64,000 nucleotides of DNA from Mesodorylaimus sp. YZB2_4 (Eukaryota > Nematoda > Enoplea > Dorylaimida > Dorylaimidae). Below, one piece after another: positions 1 to 15,000 of the stretch. A program made the translations under genes and the position numbers. Position 1 is the first letter of the stretch. Each line of letters starts with the position of its first letter. The DNA lies in NCBI GenBank assembly GCA_030248295.1, contig JASANH010001463.1, positions 186,001 to 250,000 of the forward strand. Direction: 5' to 3'. The notes below the pieces were generated by a model. The model saw only the letters and a list, made by a program, of their open reading frames with translations. It made no database searches and was not told the DNA's origin.

Positions 1-84
1 GTTCCGGGTTGCGTCTTCTTACACGATCTTTTACAATATTGACACTGTGGCCGGGTGTACATAGTTTTTTCATGTTTTACTCAG

Positions 85-3000
85 GACCGTGTATTACCGC
101 ACATTGAAACCGGTACAACGAGAGCGTCGCCACACCACCTACAAATGCTGCCACGGTTGGAGCCACAAGGCAGGCGAATCTGGATGCTTACGACGTAAGT
201 GTACAAACCTATCACCAACGGCTCGTATATCATACAGTCGAGGAACTGGTGCCAGTCGCTCCTTCCTTTTACGGACGCGGTTCAACGAGCTGATTCGTCT
301 TGCGCCCGCGCCATCTGCTTTTTTACGGTTAGCTACCAGCAAAGCAAGCTTGGCGCGACCGCTTAGGCCAATCTCGGTGTTGGCCAGCCGAGTGAAAAGG
401 ACTGTATAATGGGCTAAAAAGGTGTAACGTTATTGAACCTGGCTCGGCGGGTGTCTGGTTTCCACCACTGCTATCACCTGACGCGGCCCCAGCCAGTCCA
501 TTTACGAAGCTTAAGCCTTTTTTAGTATCACCGAGGGTGTGCTAGCAGAAAAGTGCCTGGCGAGCTAAGGTGGTGGAAAAGTTTTCAAAGTCGAGTAAAC
601 TCTTAGAAAAATGTGTTTCCGTCAGCTGGTTTATTAGGAATTTTCTCTTATGATCAAATGGAAAGGCCAATTTTGCGTTGGCAATGAATGATGAGGGAAT
701 GAGAAAGAAAGAAGCAATTTTTTCTTTCCAGCAGGTCAGTAGCGAGTGGGCGGGAGGAGGCGACACAGAAAACATCGTATTTTTTCGCCATTTACCCATC
801 AAAGGAGAAAAGCGTGCACGGGCACACGCCCCAAATATGGTGCTGGGTGGGTCAGGAAATCGTTTCGATTTCTTATCTCGACTCCGACCTCTAATCCCTT
901 TTGAGCAAGGGGAATGCCGAAAACGCCAAATGGTCAGCGAGAGGCAAACGAGGGTGCTGACGTAAGGGCCAGGGAATGGTCAACCCACTGCCCGACGTCT
1001 GCCCTACCAAACCTGCCTCCCAAGACGCTGACTTTTTTCACGAGATTAGACTGACGCCGTCGTCTTTCATTTTTTCACGGCACATCGGTGCAATGAGACG
1101 GCGATGAGTGACTGGCCCCGGAGGGAAGATTGAACGGTGCTATTTACGCGCCCCCAAAGTGCGTCCCTTTGATGAGCATTCGATGAACTCGAGCGATAAG
1201 ACAATGACACTCGGGCCCCCATTCCTTCCCCAAAGACGTGGGAAGCCCGAAAATGGTCATCCGTTATGACCACTGCTCCCCGTACGATTCCACTCGTCTC
1301 CATTGCCAACCATGTCGGAAGTGTTTGAAAAAGCCAAGAAATGTTTGTTACACAGGCGAGATAATCGGATTACACGTTGTCTCGTCGGCGGACAACTCTT
1401 TTCGGTCCGCGAACCAGTTGTTCATACAGAACACGTTAGCAAGCTTGTTGACTTTTGTGCGGCAGATGCACCAATGTACAGGCAACGTCCAAGTACACAA
1501 AAGCGTACAGTCGAGTCGGGTTTACCCGAGCGGTTCCATCCTCTAACAACAGACCATCGAATAAAAACTGTCCTCTTTGACGACCCCATTTCGGACTCTC
1601 TGATTCGCTTTCGTTTAAGCCCCATTTCGTTTAGAAAACGTCGAAAAGCCGCAGTTTGAAACGCTTGTTTGCTACTGTGCTCGTGTAGAAAAAGCGTGCC
1701 AAAAACGTGTAGCTCAGCGAATTACGAACTCAATACACGGCCATTCAATGTTTGTCACGCTTCAAGCTTGAGCGATTATGAGCAAATAAAGATAGATTAT
1801 GACGCAGTGCGCTCACTATGCCACAATAGTTAGGTCTGGCATATGGATGAGGTATGCCGAGGAGAAGGCACGTGCCTAGTGACCTGATGTACGCGTTGCA
1901 CATGGCACCAGATAAGGCTAAAAAAGGGATGCCCCGGGCCTATTGTCCGCTTTCACGACTAGGACTTAAAAAAATGTGCAAACTTGGCTTCTTTTCTATA
2001 AAAACCCACCAATGACCTTGGTTTTAGTCACTTTTGCATCACTGATTGAGTCTCCATCCGTTCCACCAGTCAATTCCTCAGAGTACCCGGAAAGAGTTGC
2101 ATAGAGTCTAAATGACCATAAATGGCCAGCGTATGTCTTCATTTGGTGTTGGTGGAAGCCTTCTCGTTGTCCGAAGCGAAACACGAGCCTTGTTGCATTC
2201 GGGTCGTAGGCTATTCTAGAAATGTACATAAGCTGCCAGCATCTATTTCCTAATCGCCATTGATTACGTTAGCGGAAGTATTCGGTTTGAGGCCAATGTT
2301 ATAGTGGCTTGGGCCGTGGATTTATCGGTCGGAGGCTGGTATAAGCACGTGTCAGTACCGGAAACGTCAATATTGACCCAAAGGGGACCAGTGGTCATTT
2401 AGGCGCGACTCTAGACGCCATACTCGCCAATAGTCCGAACCAACCACTTTACATCGAACCCATTGAAACGGATAGAGGAAAAAGGAAAATCAAAAGGGGT
2501 GCTATCGAAATCATGAGGAACAGGTTTTTTTCTACCTCAGTGATTGTCCTTTTTGTCACGGCGGGACACTGTTTTATGAAGATTTCTTTCTTTGGTCTTT
2601 TTGATCGAATCCTCCTTTTATAGCAAATTGTACGTCGGATCTGTGTTATAATGGCGGAACGTGCGCTATGGGCGGCGGCGAGAGTGCAAACCTGGGCCTT
2701 CTGCGACAACAGCAGGCCGGTGGCGAACGTCTGTGCGATTGTCCGACTGGATTCCAAGGAGCGAGATGCCAATACGGTACGTTCAGCAGCATCTGCTCTT
2801 TGATTCCTCAATGCACTTTGCAACACTCAGCACTCATAGAAACAGGCTTGATTGATGTTCCGAAACCAAAAGCGCATTGATTAGGTTAGGGGGTGGACGT
2901 GGGGGGGGATCCTGTCAACTGTAGCAAAAGTAGTTATCGCATGAAAGAAATAGGGTTCAGTATTGCACTTGACAGAGTATCTCACTATGAAACTGTTTGT

Positions 3001-6000
3001 TACAAGGACAGAAATACTTTTTCGTGTCCTTTGAGAATGGGGGTAAATGGGTGAACGTTGTTCTTAATGGGTTTTTTTACGACTATCGTTTAGTCAACTT
3101 TGTTGATAAGGCGGTGTTGACGGAATTGGATGTGCGCGAAATCATTGCACGCACGCGGGGAGGAATGTACACACTACAACTACGCAGGCATGGCAAAAGC
3201 TGAAACGTTTTGAGTCTGATGAGAAGATTACGAAAAGAGATCAGAGCACAGGATTGCATTTCTTATCAGATTCTTTACCATCGACTGCATCAGCAGTGTT
3301 TTGAGATTCCCATGAAGTGAGGGGCAGTCCTAAAACACGCCTTTTTGACTACGCTATTCAGCCCACCCTGATCAGTTTGAAAAGGTCGTTTGAAAAAAAG
3401 GTTTCCAAAACGGGCTACGCACGTTAACACACGGTCTATTAAGATATATTACGATAATTTTGTTCGTGCAATGACGTTTAACGCATACATTCCAATATGG
3501 GGAAATTGTGGAAAATAGACGGTGCCGACGGGCGGACGCTAAACTTTGAGCGATTTGGTGCCGACTGGCGTCGAGGTCGTTTAGTGCCTGAGGCGAAATC
3601 GTGGAAAATCGGCGCCAAACACCCCCGTCGGTCTCCTGATCTTGATCTGTCTACAGCTTGCCCTACATAGACTTTGACTTGCACCGTACGAAACGGGCTC
3701 GCAAAGACTATTGCGGCCTAAGAAGTATAATCATTAAAATGATCGAAAAGTGTACATGCGCTCGTTAATACGCAATAGGTAGTATGAGGTGAGGAATAAT
3801 GGAAAAGGCGACGGACAAAAGTGATTGAGTCGTGGGAATGAGGCATGCCTGTCAAATGTTTAAAAGGCATGGATTTGAGTCCCCAAGTTCCATCTTGCAT
3901 GCTCCTTCATGAGCAGCTATAGCATCGCACTGACGAGCTGAAACTAGAAATACAATCCATCAGGGTCTAGCGCATGAGCGAATAGAAAAGCCGAGGGAAG
4001 AGCCTGAACAGGCGCCTGGGGGCAATGGGATGGTGGTAGATGCACCTGAAGGCAAACCTCATAGCCAATGTGTGTCCTATTGTTAAGCAGAGACCTAGCC
4101 CCACTCGTTGCTGTCCGACCATTTGGTTTGGGCTTAATGCCGAGAGGTAAGCCGGATCCACAGCCTCAAAAGGTCTGTGAGGAAGCCTATAACTGGCCAT
4201 TGTCGATATATTTACCTTATCCTGCAAGTTTGTCTGTCCAATGTCCATGCTGGCATCACCACTTTGTATAGCCGGCTGCTTTTTGGTGCAACATCTGCTA
4301 ACCAGAAGGAAAACTGTACTTAAAACGTGTTTGACTTTTGGGGAAAAGTCTGTCATAAGAGCACCTTGATGAGCGCGATATGACCTCAGTGGTCCAGGAT
4401 ACAGACTGTTCACAGAATCCGGGATTCCCCATCCTAAGCTAATATGCCGATGTTTTGCAGATGTGAACGAATGTTTGGCCTCGAATGGCGGCTGTGCCCA
4501 TGAATGTTGCAATGTAAGTGTCATACTGTCCACATTAGCTTCCCAGGCCAGTCTTGATTTCATTACAGACGGTGGGGACATTCTATTGTCGCTGTTGGCC
4601 AGGTTTCGAATTGGCTCCTGATGGAAAAACGTGCATTGGTATGGGAATATCCTGTACTCCCTCTCTCAAGTACCCCAACCCTGGTCTGTTTAGATGTGAA
4701 CGAATGCGAGCTTCAAAACGGAGGATGCGAATATCGATGCGTAAACACTGAGTAAGTATATTTTGGGAATTTACCTTTCTGATTAGTGCATACCCAACCA
4801 TTTCCGAATTGACGAGTTTTCTTTTCAACCTTTTCCAAAAGAGGTTGAACACTTTTCGAAAATGTCACCCGCTTGTCAAATATGTTTATTATGGACACGA
4901 TTATCGAGTCTGAGTAGTTGTCATTTTCCATTATTTTTTCACTTTTCAGGGGCGGATTTCGATGCGAATGCGGCCCGTCGAAACAACTGCATTCAGACGG
5001 AAGGCATTGTGTCGGTGAGTGCTCGTATAATGATGAGTCTGCATGGTGCGATTCCATCCAGTATATGATTCCGAGAAATCAGGTTGTATGGATGGATAAA
5101 AATGAAATTTCGCATTTTCACATAAAAACTTAGGTCCTGATTGTCGAACTAAGATCTTTTCTATTTCTTACATAAACAAGACCTTATTTGAAAGTCATAA
5201 AACTATGCGTAACCAATAGTAGGCGAAGTAAGACGTCATTGGGGTTTAGATGAAAAGAGGCGGCCGACACCAATGATCAAATGAATGAGAGTCAGTTTTG
5301 AAATGCGTGACGATGTAATCGGTGAAGAAAGGACGCGAAGTATGCATCATCTAGGGGACGGTCATTATGTATGTGGGACGGCTATTCCTATGATCATAAA
5401 TATCTCTTTCGCAAATTTCAACTTATGTTATCTCCAACTGGTTCTTGTCCATTACTTTCGGCCTGCCTCAAAAGGCTATGTCAACTTCGGGCACACGTTT
5501 CGGCCTTTTTTATGCCACTTTTGATAAATGAAGGTTATGTACTGTACATACTAAGAAAGGCGAGACAAAAATTTTGTTTGCAGGTAGTTTTTATTGACGA
5601 GAGGACATTCTTCGCCTGTCACTTTTTCAAAGGATCATAACAGGCGTGTCTAAGATAGGGGTGCAGGGAAAGGGAAATTAGGAGTGTGCATAATTGGAGG
5701 CAGCGGCAGTGAGTCGACTTCTGGACACTTTTTTGATAGAATTCATGCGCTAGATTCATACAAAAGCAGTGATTTGCATTTTTGAACAACTAGACTGTTT
5801 CTAAGTGTGCACTCGCTTCGAAGAAGCAAAAACTTTCCTTCCACCTCACTGAACAATTATACGATCATCAAAGCATAAATACAAGCGTTAACTTTTTGCA
5901 GACGAAAACACTTGTCAGTATAACAATGGGGGATGTGGTCAAATTTGCGAAGAAGAAGGGGGCAAATTTTTACGTTGCCGTTGTCACGCCGGATACAAAT

Positions 6001-9000
6001 TGGCCGACGACAAACGAACGTGTTTTGGTAAGCATAAGATAATTAATTCTGGTTTCTTTAATTTGGTCTGATTAGGTTTTGTTTTGACACATTTGCACGC
6101 ACGCTAGGCGCTATTGAGCGGCTGTTTGCGACGCGTTGGCTCGTCAATAATTCATTATAGGTACCTGTAATTAGGACCCCAATTGACTTTCTTTCTCCTA
6201 GTCCACGCAATTTCCTTCGTCTTCCTCCTGTTCTCTGAGAATACAGAATGAATAGGGGGGTACTCAATTAGATAATGAAATGAGGGGGACCAGATTCCAT
6301 GCTAGATTTCTTGTTTCTATGTTTCGGATGGACCTTGTTTCATGCGAATGCATTTCTGTCATTTATGCACTGCTGCGCATAGCCGATTTGACACCTTGCA
6401 TGTTATGAACGGGAGCCGGAAAGATGACGAACGAAAACATGTGGTTGAAGAGAGGGATGCTCAGGGGCCTATTGCCTTGTGTATTGGGAATACGTTTACC
6501 AAGTGATTGTTTGTCTGTCCTCCCGACAATGAGTGCTGCAAGGCAGTGCAGGGATTGTTATGAGCGCGAGGCAGCTCTAGCTACAGTGCAGCAGACAGGT
6601 TAGTACATTATCCCATTGGAAGGTCCTGTGCAAACCTGGGCTCGAACTGAAAAGTGAGAGAAGGATAGCGGCTCACTGCATCTCGTTTCGGAAGCTTGTG
6701 GGAACTTGGAGAAGCATTGCTGCCTTGACTCCTTTATGCGACAACTGCACTTTAAGAGCAGTTGAGCTTCAGAGATCTAGATTTATGCAGTGGCTGCAGT
6801 CCTAGAATGCGTAAAATTAAATTGGAACATTAACATTGCAGCACTTGACCCATGCCAAGAGAATAAAGGTGGTTGTCAGCATCATTGTGTCAATGATAAT
6901 GGACGAGCAAGGTGCCAGTGTTATCCTGGTTACCGCTTGGACAGGGACAGACGATCGTGCATTGGTATGTGTCTAGTACCACCAAGCCCTAAACTCTCTC
7001 AATCTACTGTATTGTTTCAGATTCTGACGAATGCGCACTGACTGGGCAGGGCGGCTGCGAACAGATCTGCGTCAATACACACGGCTCCTATACGTGTCGA
7101 TGTCATCATGGCTATGAGCTCGCATCTGATGGCAAGTCATGCCGACGTAAGTCGTACCTTTTTATGGCGCTCGTGCCTACCTCATGAAAGCATTCCTTAC
7201 TAAGTAGCACGTTTCAGGAATCAGGCCATCTTGCCGGCGAGATAACGGTGGCTGCGAGCAAACCTGTCAAGACACTAATGACGACGAGGGAGTGAAATGT
7301 TCTTGCCGACCCGGCTTTGACTTGGGACAGGATAAACGTCGATGCATAGGTAAGTAATGGGAAGCATAAATGGTCATTTCAGGTTCAGTCTGCATTTCTG
7401 TCAACTTACTAACGGTCGAAGCTTGTCTGTGGGTTGCTGCATATTGCTTGCTGCATGGATTGCTGTGCTCGGCTCGATTGAGAAGAGCAGCTTCGGTCTG
7501 ATTGTTTATGTCTTTCGTCCAGAATCAAGTACCAAGTGCACGGAGAATACTCGCAGCGGCTGCCACATTTCGTGCGCCAATGCAATAGATGGTCAAACGT
7601 CTTGCATGTGTCGGCCGGGTTACAACATTCTGCAAACAAAAGCTGGCCCTGTCTGTGTCGGTATGTGCTTTGTGTGCGCAGCAAATGCATGCTATCATGA
7701 ACGTGGTCCTAGTCCGGCCAGTGTACTGTAGCATGCATGAGCTGAAGGCAGTGCTAATCGCTTGCGAGTGTTCGTTTCAGCCTAACTAGCTCTGGTGTGC
7801 GTTTGCTAAGGTGGACAGTTTGTGCATTTGTTGTCGTGTCTAGATATAAACGAGTGCGCCGATCGAACGGCATGTTGCAAGCAATCGTGTTACAATATGC
7901 CCGGAAATTACAGCTGTGGCTGTTTTGCTGGTTATCGATTATCCCGAGATCGATGTGGATGCACTGGTATGCGTACTAGTCTCTGTCACAGCCGTGCTTA
8001 CACGCAGGAGCCTAGGCTTATTTCGGGTACACACCCCGGCCTAGTTTTCGCACTTTCTATCGCTAGATTTTTCCGCTTTGATTTTGAAATCTTATGAGTC
8101 GTTCTTCCTGGAACTTCTGTTCTTTTCGTAGTTCTGCTTTTAGTAGTTTAACTATTTCTCACCTTCGGTTTCTTCAATCAGTCTTTCTGTGTCGACGACT
8201 TCCTCTTTGACGTTCAGTTGCGTTCTTATCTCACTGCCAATCAGTTCACTGCTGCAGATATCGATGAATGTGACGAAGAGATATCGTGCTGCCAACATTC
8301 TTGCCGTAACACAGTCGGCAGTTACAAGTGCTCTTGTCCAACCGGACACCAGCTCGGTCCGGATGGATGTTCGTGCGTGGCTATCAAAGGTGCGCTACTT
8401 TGTGCGCTTTTCTTCGTTTATCTGATCATTTTTGTCTTAGTTAAAAATGTTAATCAATGCCGACGTCGGCGTCGTCGTGGTCGGGGCAACAGCACCGAGG
8501 GGGCTTGTTGCACTCAAATCTGTCGCTACACACCCGGAATCAATGTACAGGGTTACACTTGCGATTGTTACAGCGGGTACCGTCTTGCATCGGACGGGTG
8601 TCATTGCATTGGTACTGACTTAAGTCTTGATAGTTTGAATTTTTGAATTGATTGGTGGTTGTTAGATGTGGACGAATGCAATGAGCGAACAGCTTGTTGC
8701 CATCACACTTGTCAAAATGGTCCTGGAAATTATACATGTGGCTGCAGGCCTGGTTTCCGTTTGTCCTACGACGGATGCACGTGCTATGGTATAACATTTC
8801 GGTTACGTTTCAGTTCATTTTATGTTATTTGTTTGCAGCTTCCATGGTTTATTTGCTCACTGCACTGCTTGTGATTTTGTTGCAGACGTGGACGAATGCC
8901 TGGACAGGAATGGGGGATGTCAGCAGATATGTGAGAATACACCTGGCTCATTCACATGCCGATGTCAAAATGGGTTCCAGACAAGTCCTCTAGACCCACA

Positions 9001-12000
9001 TGTGTGCGAAGGTGCACATCCTGCTGCGGAATGTGTTATGACAGGGATGATAAACGAGTCTGTTATGCAGATATCGATGAATGCGCCAGCTCGAACAATG
9101 GCGGGTGCGATCATATTTGCGAGAATACAGTGGGTAGTTACAAATGCGAATGTCGCCCAGGATTCATCGTCGCTAGCGATGGCAGAATGTGTGAAGGTGA
9201 GCCAATCTTACCTTCGATTAAGTGCTAGAGATAAGATTAGATTTTGTAGACATCGATGAATGCGTGAATAACAATGCTGGTTGCGACCACGAATGTACGA
9301 ATGATCTTGGATCGTACAAGTGTTCGTGCAAGAATGGATTCACGTTATCGCACGACAGACATACCTGCGATGGTACGTTTCATGTTGTCTCACACAGGGA
9401 ATATCACAGTCAAGCCATCATGACTCGAGTGACCATCAGTACCCAGGTCGTTTTTAGCCATGCACCACTGACGATGAGGTAGCAACCTAGCATTCAAGCT
9501 GGGGTCCTCAAGAGAAGCACAGCTAACTGATTTGTGACATGGTGCGTAGATAAACAATATTTCTTTTTTTAGATATCAATGAATGTATTCATTCGAACGG
9601 CGGCTGTGAGCAAATATGCAAGAATGAACCAGGCAGTTACCGTTGCCAGTGCTTCCCAGGCTATTACCTCTCATCGGACACCAAGTCTTGTATAAGTAAG
9701 CTATTTGCCATAAATCTAGGTCAGCCCTGGCCTCTTTACAACAGTTTCTTTTTACATACTCAGCTCTTAGCTGGAGTCAGAGACAGCTTAGGCACGAAAA
9801 AAGTATGTCGTAAGTCGAACATCTCAAAATGTGTGAAGCACGCTGTTGCTTGCTGTGATTCCGCAAAACCCATTTTCTCTGCTCCCTTTCTTCAGAGTGT
9901 GTGTGTGTGCTTAGGCAATTCCTATCCTGCAATGATTTATGCACCGTAAGAGTAGAGTGTTCAGAGTAGCGTGCACGCGCTAGCCTGGTTCTGTCTCACT
10001 GTTCTCCTATTTCCTCTCCGCAGCTGATATAAATGGCGCCAAGAACGCTCTTCGATTCAACGACACAGTGACAATCGAGGCCACCGATTTCCAACACAAT
10101 ACCTCGAATGGCGATTACAGTTATTATCTCGAATGGCCACAAAAGTCCGCCGGAGTTGTCAACTTGCCATTAAACAATGGGCGAGGTTGGTTTGATTGTG
10201 GATCCGAGTCTTTCAAAGAACCTAGACTTTCAATATTGTCCGTGGTTTAGCTTTTACTGTAGCCAAATTCTGCTCTAGCTCTATTGCCTATTTTGCTTAG
10301 CATGTGACTCCAATATTTGATGCTTTTCCCGAAGAATCATGATTTGATGCTTTTCAGAATGCGATCCAGGTCGATTCGGTAAAGACTGTGAGTACACGTG
10401 CTCGCATTGTCAAAATGGAGGCCGTTGCAATCGTCGTCAAACTGGGTGCGAGTGTCGATCAGGATGGCTTGGGCTGATATGCAATGAAACTTGCCCCGAT
10501 GTAAGTCTTTTGAAATTCTGTGTTGGTGAATGAACTTGTCATCAGTTTTGATTTCAGGGTTTCTGGGGCGTTGGATGCAATAATTTATGCAGCTGTGGAA
10601 ACGGCGGTCTTTGCAATCCGATAAGTGGCGAATGCCAATGTCCTCCAGGTGTATCGGGCGAGAATTGCGAAACAGGTTGTCCACCAGGTATGCCCTGCTG
10701 CTGCATTTTCTATGTGTGTCCCCTCCATTGGTTGGTTTAGGGCGGTATGGCGAGCGATGCGATAAACCGTGCCCCATCTCATGTCCGAATAACATATGCG
10801 ATCGACTACATGGCTACTGTCCGTGCGAGCCTGGTAGATTCGGTCAACGATGCGACCAAGCGTGTCCGCCTTTCAAACATGGCCGAAACTGTCGTCACGA
10901 TTGCAAATGTCACAAGGACCACTCGCAAGGATGCGAGCCAACTACTGGAGAATGTAAGGCGGGATTGTGTGGTTTTATTGTTTCTATTAATCAAATCCAA
11001 TTTTAGGCATATGCAAGTCTGGCTTTCACGGTCCGTTTTGCAAGTTGCGTTGTTCCTCAGGCATGTATGGCCCAGGGTGTTTGAAGCGATGCGCATGCGA
11101 GCCAGGCGTGCCGTGCGATCCGGAAACAGGTCATTGCGAACCAAAATGCAAACCAGGCTACACAGGGGATGAATGCACGCAACGTAAGCATTGTGTATTG
11201 AGTAAATTCCTGTCTTGACTAGCCTTAGTTTTTTAGCTTGTCCATCCGGTCGTTACGGTTTGAATTGCGCCAACACGTGCAGCTGCCCTGCGACACAGTC
11301 GTGCCATCCAGCCACCGGGGCTTGCAGTTGTCCAGCTGGCTTCATGGGCGATCGGTGCGATGAACGTAAGTTTCTGTACAGCTTACTAAATAATTAGTCG
11401 CACTATGGTGTTTTCCAGCGTGCCCATCCGATCGCTATGGACCAATGTGCAGCCGCGAATGCGCTTGCAAAAATGGAGGTTCTTGCAATCCAAACGATGG
11501 GACGTGTTCCTGTGCCCCTGGATTTTATGGAGCTGCTTGCACGGAGAGTATGTTTGACCTTTTATGGCACTAGTGTCTAAATAAAGGCGGTCACTATGAT
11601 TCCAGAATGCCCACCTGGTCGCTACGGAAAAGATTGCATGCAATTATGCGAGTGCATGAACGGCGGAAAATGTGATCCTACAGATGGCAGCTGCACGTGT
11701 CCAGCTGGTTGGACAGGAGCTTTGTGTGACAAAAGTAACCATTCATTTGTTCCATCTGTTTAAAGCGTACACATACTTTTTGGTTGTTTCAGTATGCGAG
11801 AAGGGCACGTACGGCGTGGCGTGCGAGAAAAAGTGTCGCTGTCATCGAGAAGCGTCGTGCGATCCAGCAACTGGTGACTGTATATGCCCGCCGGGATGGC
11901 AAGGTGAACGATGCGATAGAGCGTGTCCAGAAGGCACGTTTGGTGCTGGATGTATGGGCGTGTGTCCTTGCAAGAATGGTGCAATATGCGATCCAATTTC

Positions 12001-15000
12001 TGGTAGGTTATGCTTGATAGAGACGACCCTGCATGATTGCTGCTGTTTGACTGCTGACGACGCATCAATGTTTCGTTTTACAGGACAATGCTCATGCATG
12101 CCCGGATGGCGGGGCCAAAGATGCGATAAGCCATGTCCTGATGGATTTTATGGTCGCGACTGCACACAAATCTGCGACTGTGGGAGTGGTAGGTTCCAGT
12201 TGTTGCCTTCTCCGTAATCCTGACCGCAATACAGTATTGTTTTCAGGCCTAGGTGACGTAAACGTTGTCCTAGCTCAATGCCATCATGTCACTGGTGAAT
12301 GCAAGTGCGATGCTGGCTGGACAGGAGCTGATTGTAGAACACCATGCCCCACGGGAAGTTGGGGCGTTGGATGTGCTAGTACTTGCGAATGCGCCAATGG
12401 TGCCCACTGCGATCCTGTAACAGGTATGACATTTTCAGTTGTTTTGGGACTGCGAAATAGCAGGTTCTTTACTTAGGCGATTGTACTTGTCCATCTGGTC
12501 TGATGGGCAAGAAATGCGACCAAGATTGTCCCGCAGGCTTGTACGGAGCCAATTGCGTTCAACATTGCCTCTGCCTCAACAATGGGACTTGCGACAGAAA
12601 GACGGGCGAGTGTTCTTGTCAGCCTGGCTGGCTAGGACCCGCCTGCGAGTTCTTATGCCCATTTGGGTACTATGGACTGGGATGCAGTCGAAAGTGTGAC
12701 TGTCAGAATGGGGCCGCTTGTCACTCTGTGACTGGACAGGTAAAGGGGCTTCACTGAGCCATCCATTCGCTTTGTCTTATGTGACGCCTTTTTAGTGTCA
12801 ATGCCTCCCTGGTTGGACGGGCGCGCAGTGTGAAAAACGTAAGTTAATCAGCCTCTAGCTGGTCTATCTCAGAGTAAGTGTTCTTACTTCATATTCAGCC
12901 TGCCCCGTCGGCCAGTTTGGACCGAATTGTGCGGAAGTATGCCAGTGCGAGCACGGGGCTTCGTGTAATCACATATCCGGTGTGTGTGACTGCACTGCCG
13001 GATGGCGCGGAAAACGATGCCACAGACCGTGCTTAAAAGGCTACTACGGTCGAAACTGCGCTCAAGTGTGTCGATGCCACGATCAGTCGCCGTGCGACCA
13101 TGTTACAGGTGCATCTTTAATTATAGGTCGAGTGAATGAAATGGTTGAGATTCTTCCCTTTCAGGCAAATGCTCATGCCCTCCTGGTTACACTGGCCCGA
13201 CGTGCAGTCAGCTGTGCCCTGTGGTAAGTAATGACCTCATCCAGGTGTCGATGTGTCGATCGATTAAACGATTGATTTAGGGACGATTTGGACACGAATG
13301 CGAGGGACGATGCGCTTGTGGACCCCATGCAGAATGTGATCCGATCACTGGTAAGCTATTCTCATATCATTCATTATCATGAGCCCACTCACTCGCGTCA
13401 ACTGTGCTATTTCAGGTCACTGCCATTGCAAGGCTGGTCAAACTGGCTCAGACTGCAAGACAGGTAATTTTTACATTGTACCCAAAAATGCCAGCAAGAC
13501 CAGTCTTTGCTTTAGGATGCATTCAAGGCAAATATGGTGTAAATTGCAAGGAGACCTGCGTGTGCAGGAACGGTGCAACGTGCAATCCAGATAATGGTAC
13601 GTTCGTACATCTTCTACGATCGTTCGCGTGTCTTCAATCTTTCGCTTTCAGGAAAATGCGTATGCCCGCCTGGCTATGTGGGTCCTCGTTGCGAGCACGA
13701 ATGCCCATCCAGTCGATATGGTCAGCGGTGCATGGAAGAATGTCATTGCCAGAATGGAGCCACTTGCAACAAGGTGACTGGTCAGTGCATCTGTCCTCCC
13801 GGATTTACTGGAGAGAAATGCCAGAATGTGTGCCAAGACAATCGGTATGGACCTGGGTGCACGGAGAAATGTAAATGCAAGAACAATGGACGATGCGATC
13901 CGGCGACAGGAGAATGCAAATGCACTTTGGGATGGATGGGACCGAGCTGTGAACAGGGTATGCAATTGGTTCAGTGGTATGCCATGGCATGAATTCCAAT
14001 AAGCACGTCAGTTTATTTCAGAATGTCCAAAAGGGAAATATGGGCCTGAATGCTCTTTGGAATGCCGGTGTCATAACAATGCTCCCTGCGACCGAATCAC
14101 GGGCTGTTGCGACTGCCCTGATGGATTCTATGGTGGCATGTGCGAGTTCAGTAAGTTGACGCATCAGGTGTTTTTGATGCTTTTATTTGGATCTCGTTCA
14201 TTTTAGAATGCCCGGACGGCTTGTACGGATGGTATTGCTCTAAGAGCTGCGATTGCATGAACGGAGCCACGTGCGATGCTGGGTAGGTCTAGTGCAGAGT
14301 AGTTTGGGTCTGTTTTGTACTTTTGCTGGGGATCTTCGATCTTCCTACTCTTTTAGAACTGGACGTTGTCTGTGCCCGCCTGGATTCATGGGAGACAAGT
14401 GCGAGAAAGAGTGTCCGCAGGGGCACTACGGAGCCAATTGTCGTTTGAGGTGCGACTGTGGCAACTTCACTTGCCACACAGTAACTGGACGATGTCAGTG
14501 TCCACTAGGATTCCATGGCTCTCATTGCAAAGAGGGTATTGGTAGAGGAGGGCATGTGTGTAGAGAGGTCTTCGAACCATTCCTTCATTATAGCTTGTCG
14601 GCCCGGCCTGTTCGGTCTCGGATGCGAACAGAGTTGTGAGTGCTACAACGGCGCTTATTGCGATGCGGTCAGTGGCATGTGCCGGTGCGCTTCTGGATGG
14701 CTGGGACCTACCTGTCAGCACATGGATTTCGGTATGTAATTGTCCAAATTCGCCAAGTGATTTGGCTTGGCCATCCTAACCTAAAATGAGCACCTATTAA
14801 TGTCAGCCAAAAACAAAGGCCGCCCGTGACCAGAGCCGTAAGCTATGTGTAACGCGGTCATTGTCTTCATACAGCTCTAGCCCTTTTGTTCGTCGTTGTG
14901 TCCATCACATGGTTTCCCCTTTAGAGCCTGTGTTCTGTCTTTCGCACAAACCCAGAATATACTATGGTTTCACCAAGACGTTGCGCCTTTCGTGACTGCC

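Noticed and set aside
6600-6680. B-box-like GTTCGAGCCC on the minus strand in an EGF-gene intron
   Set aside because: A second box and tRNA-like pairing could not be established, and no second copy was seen.
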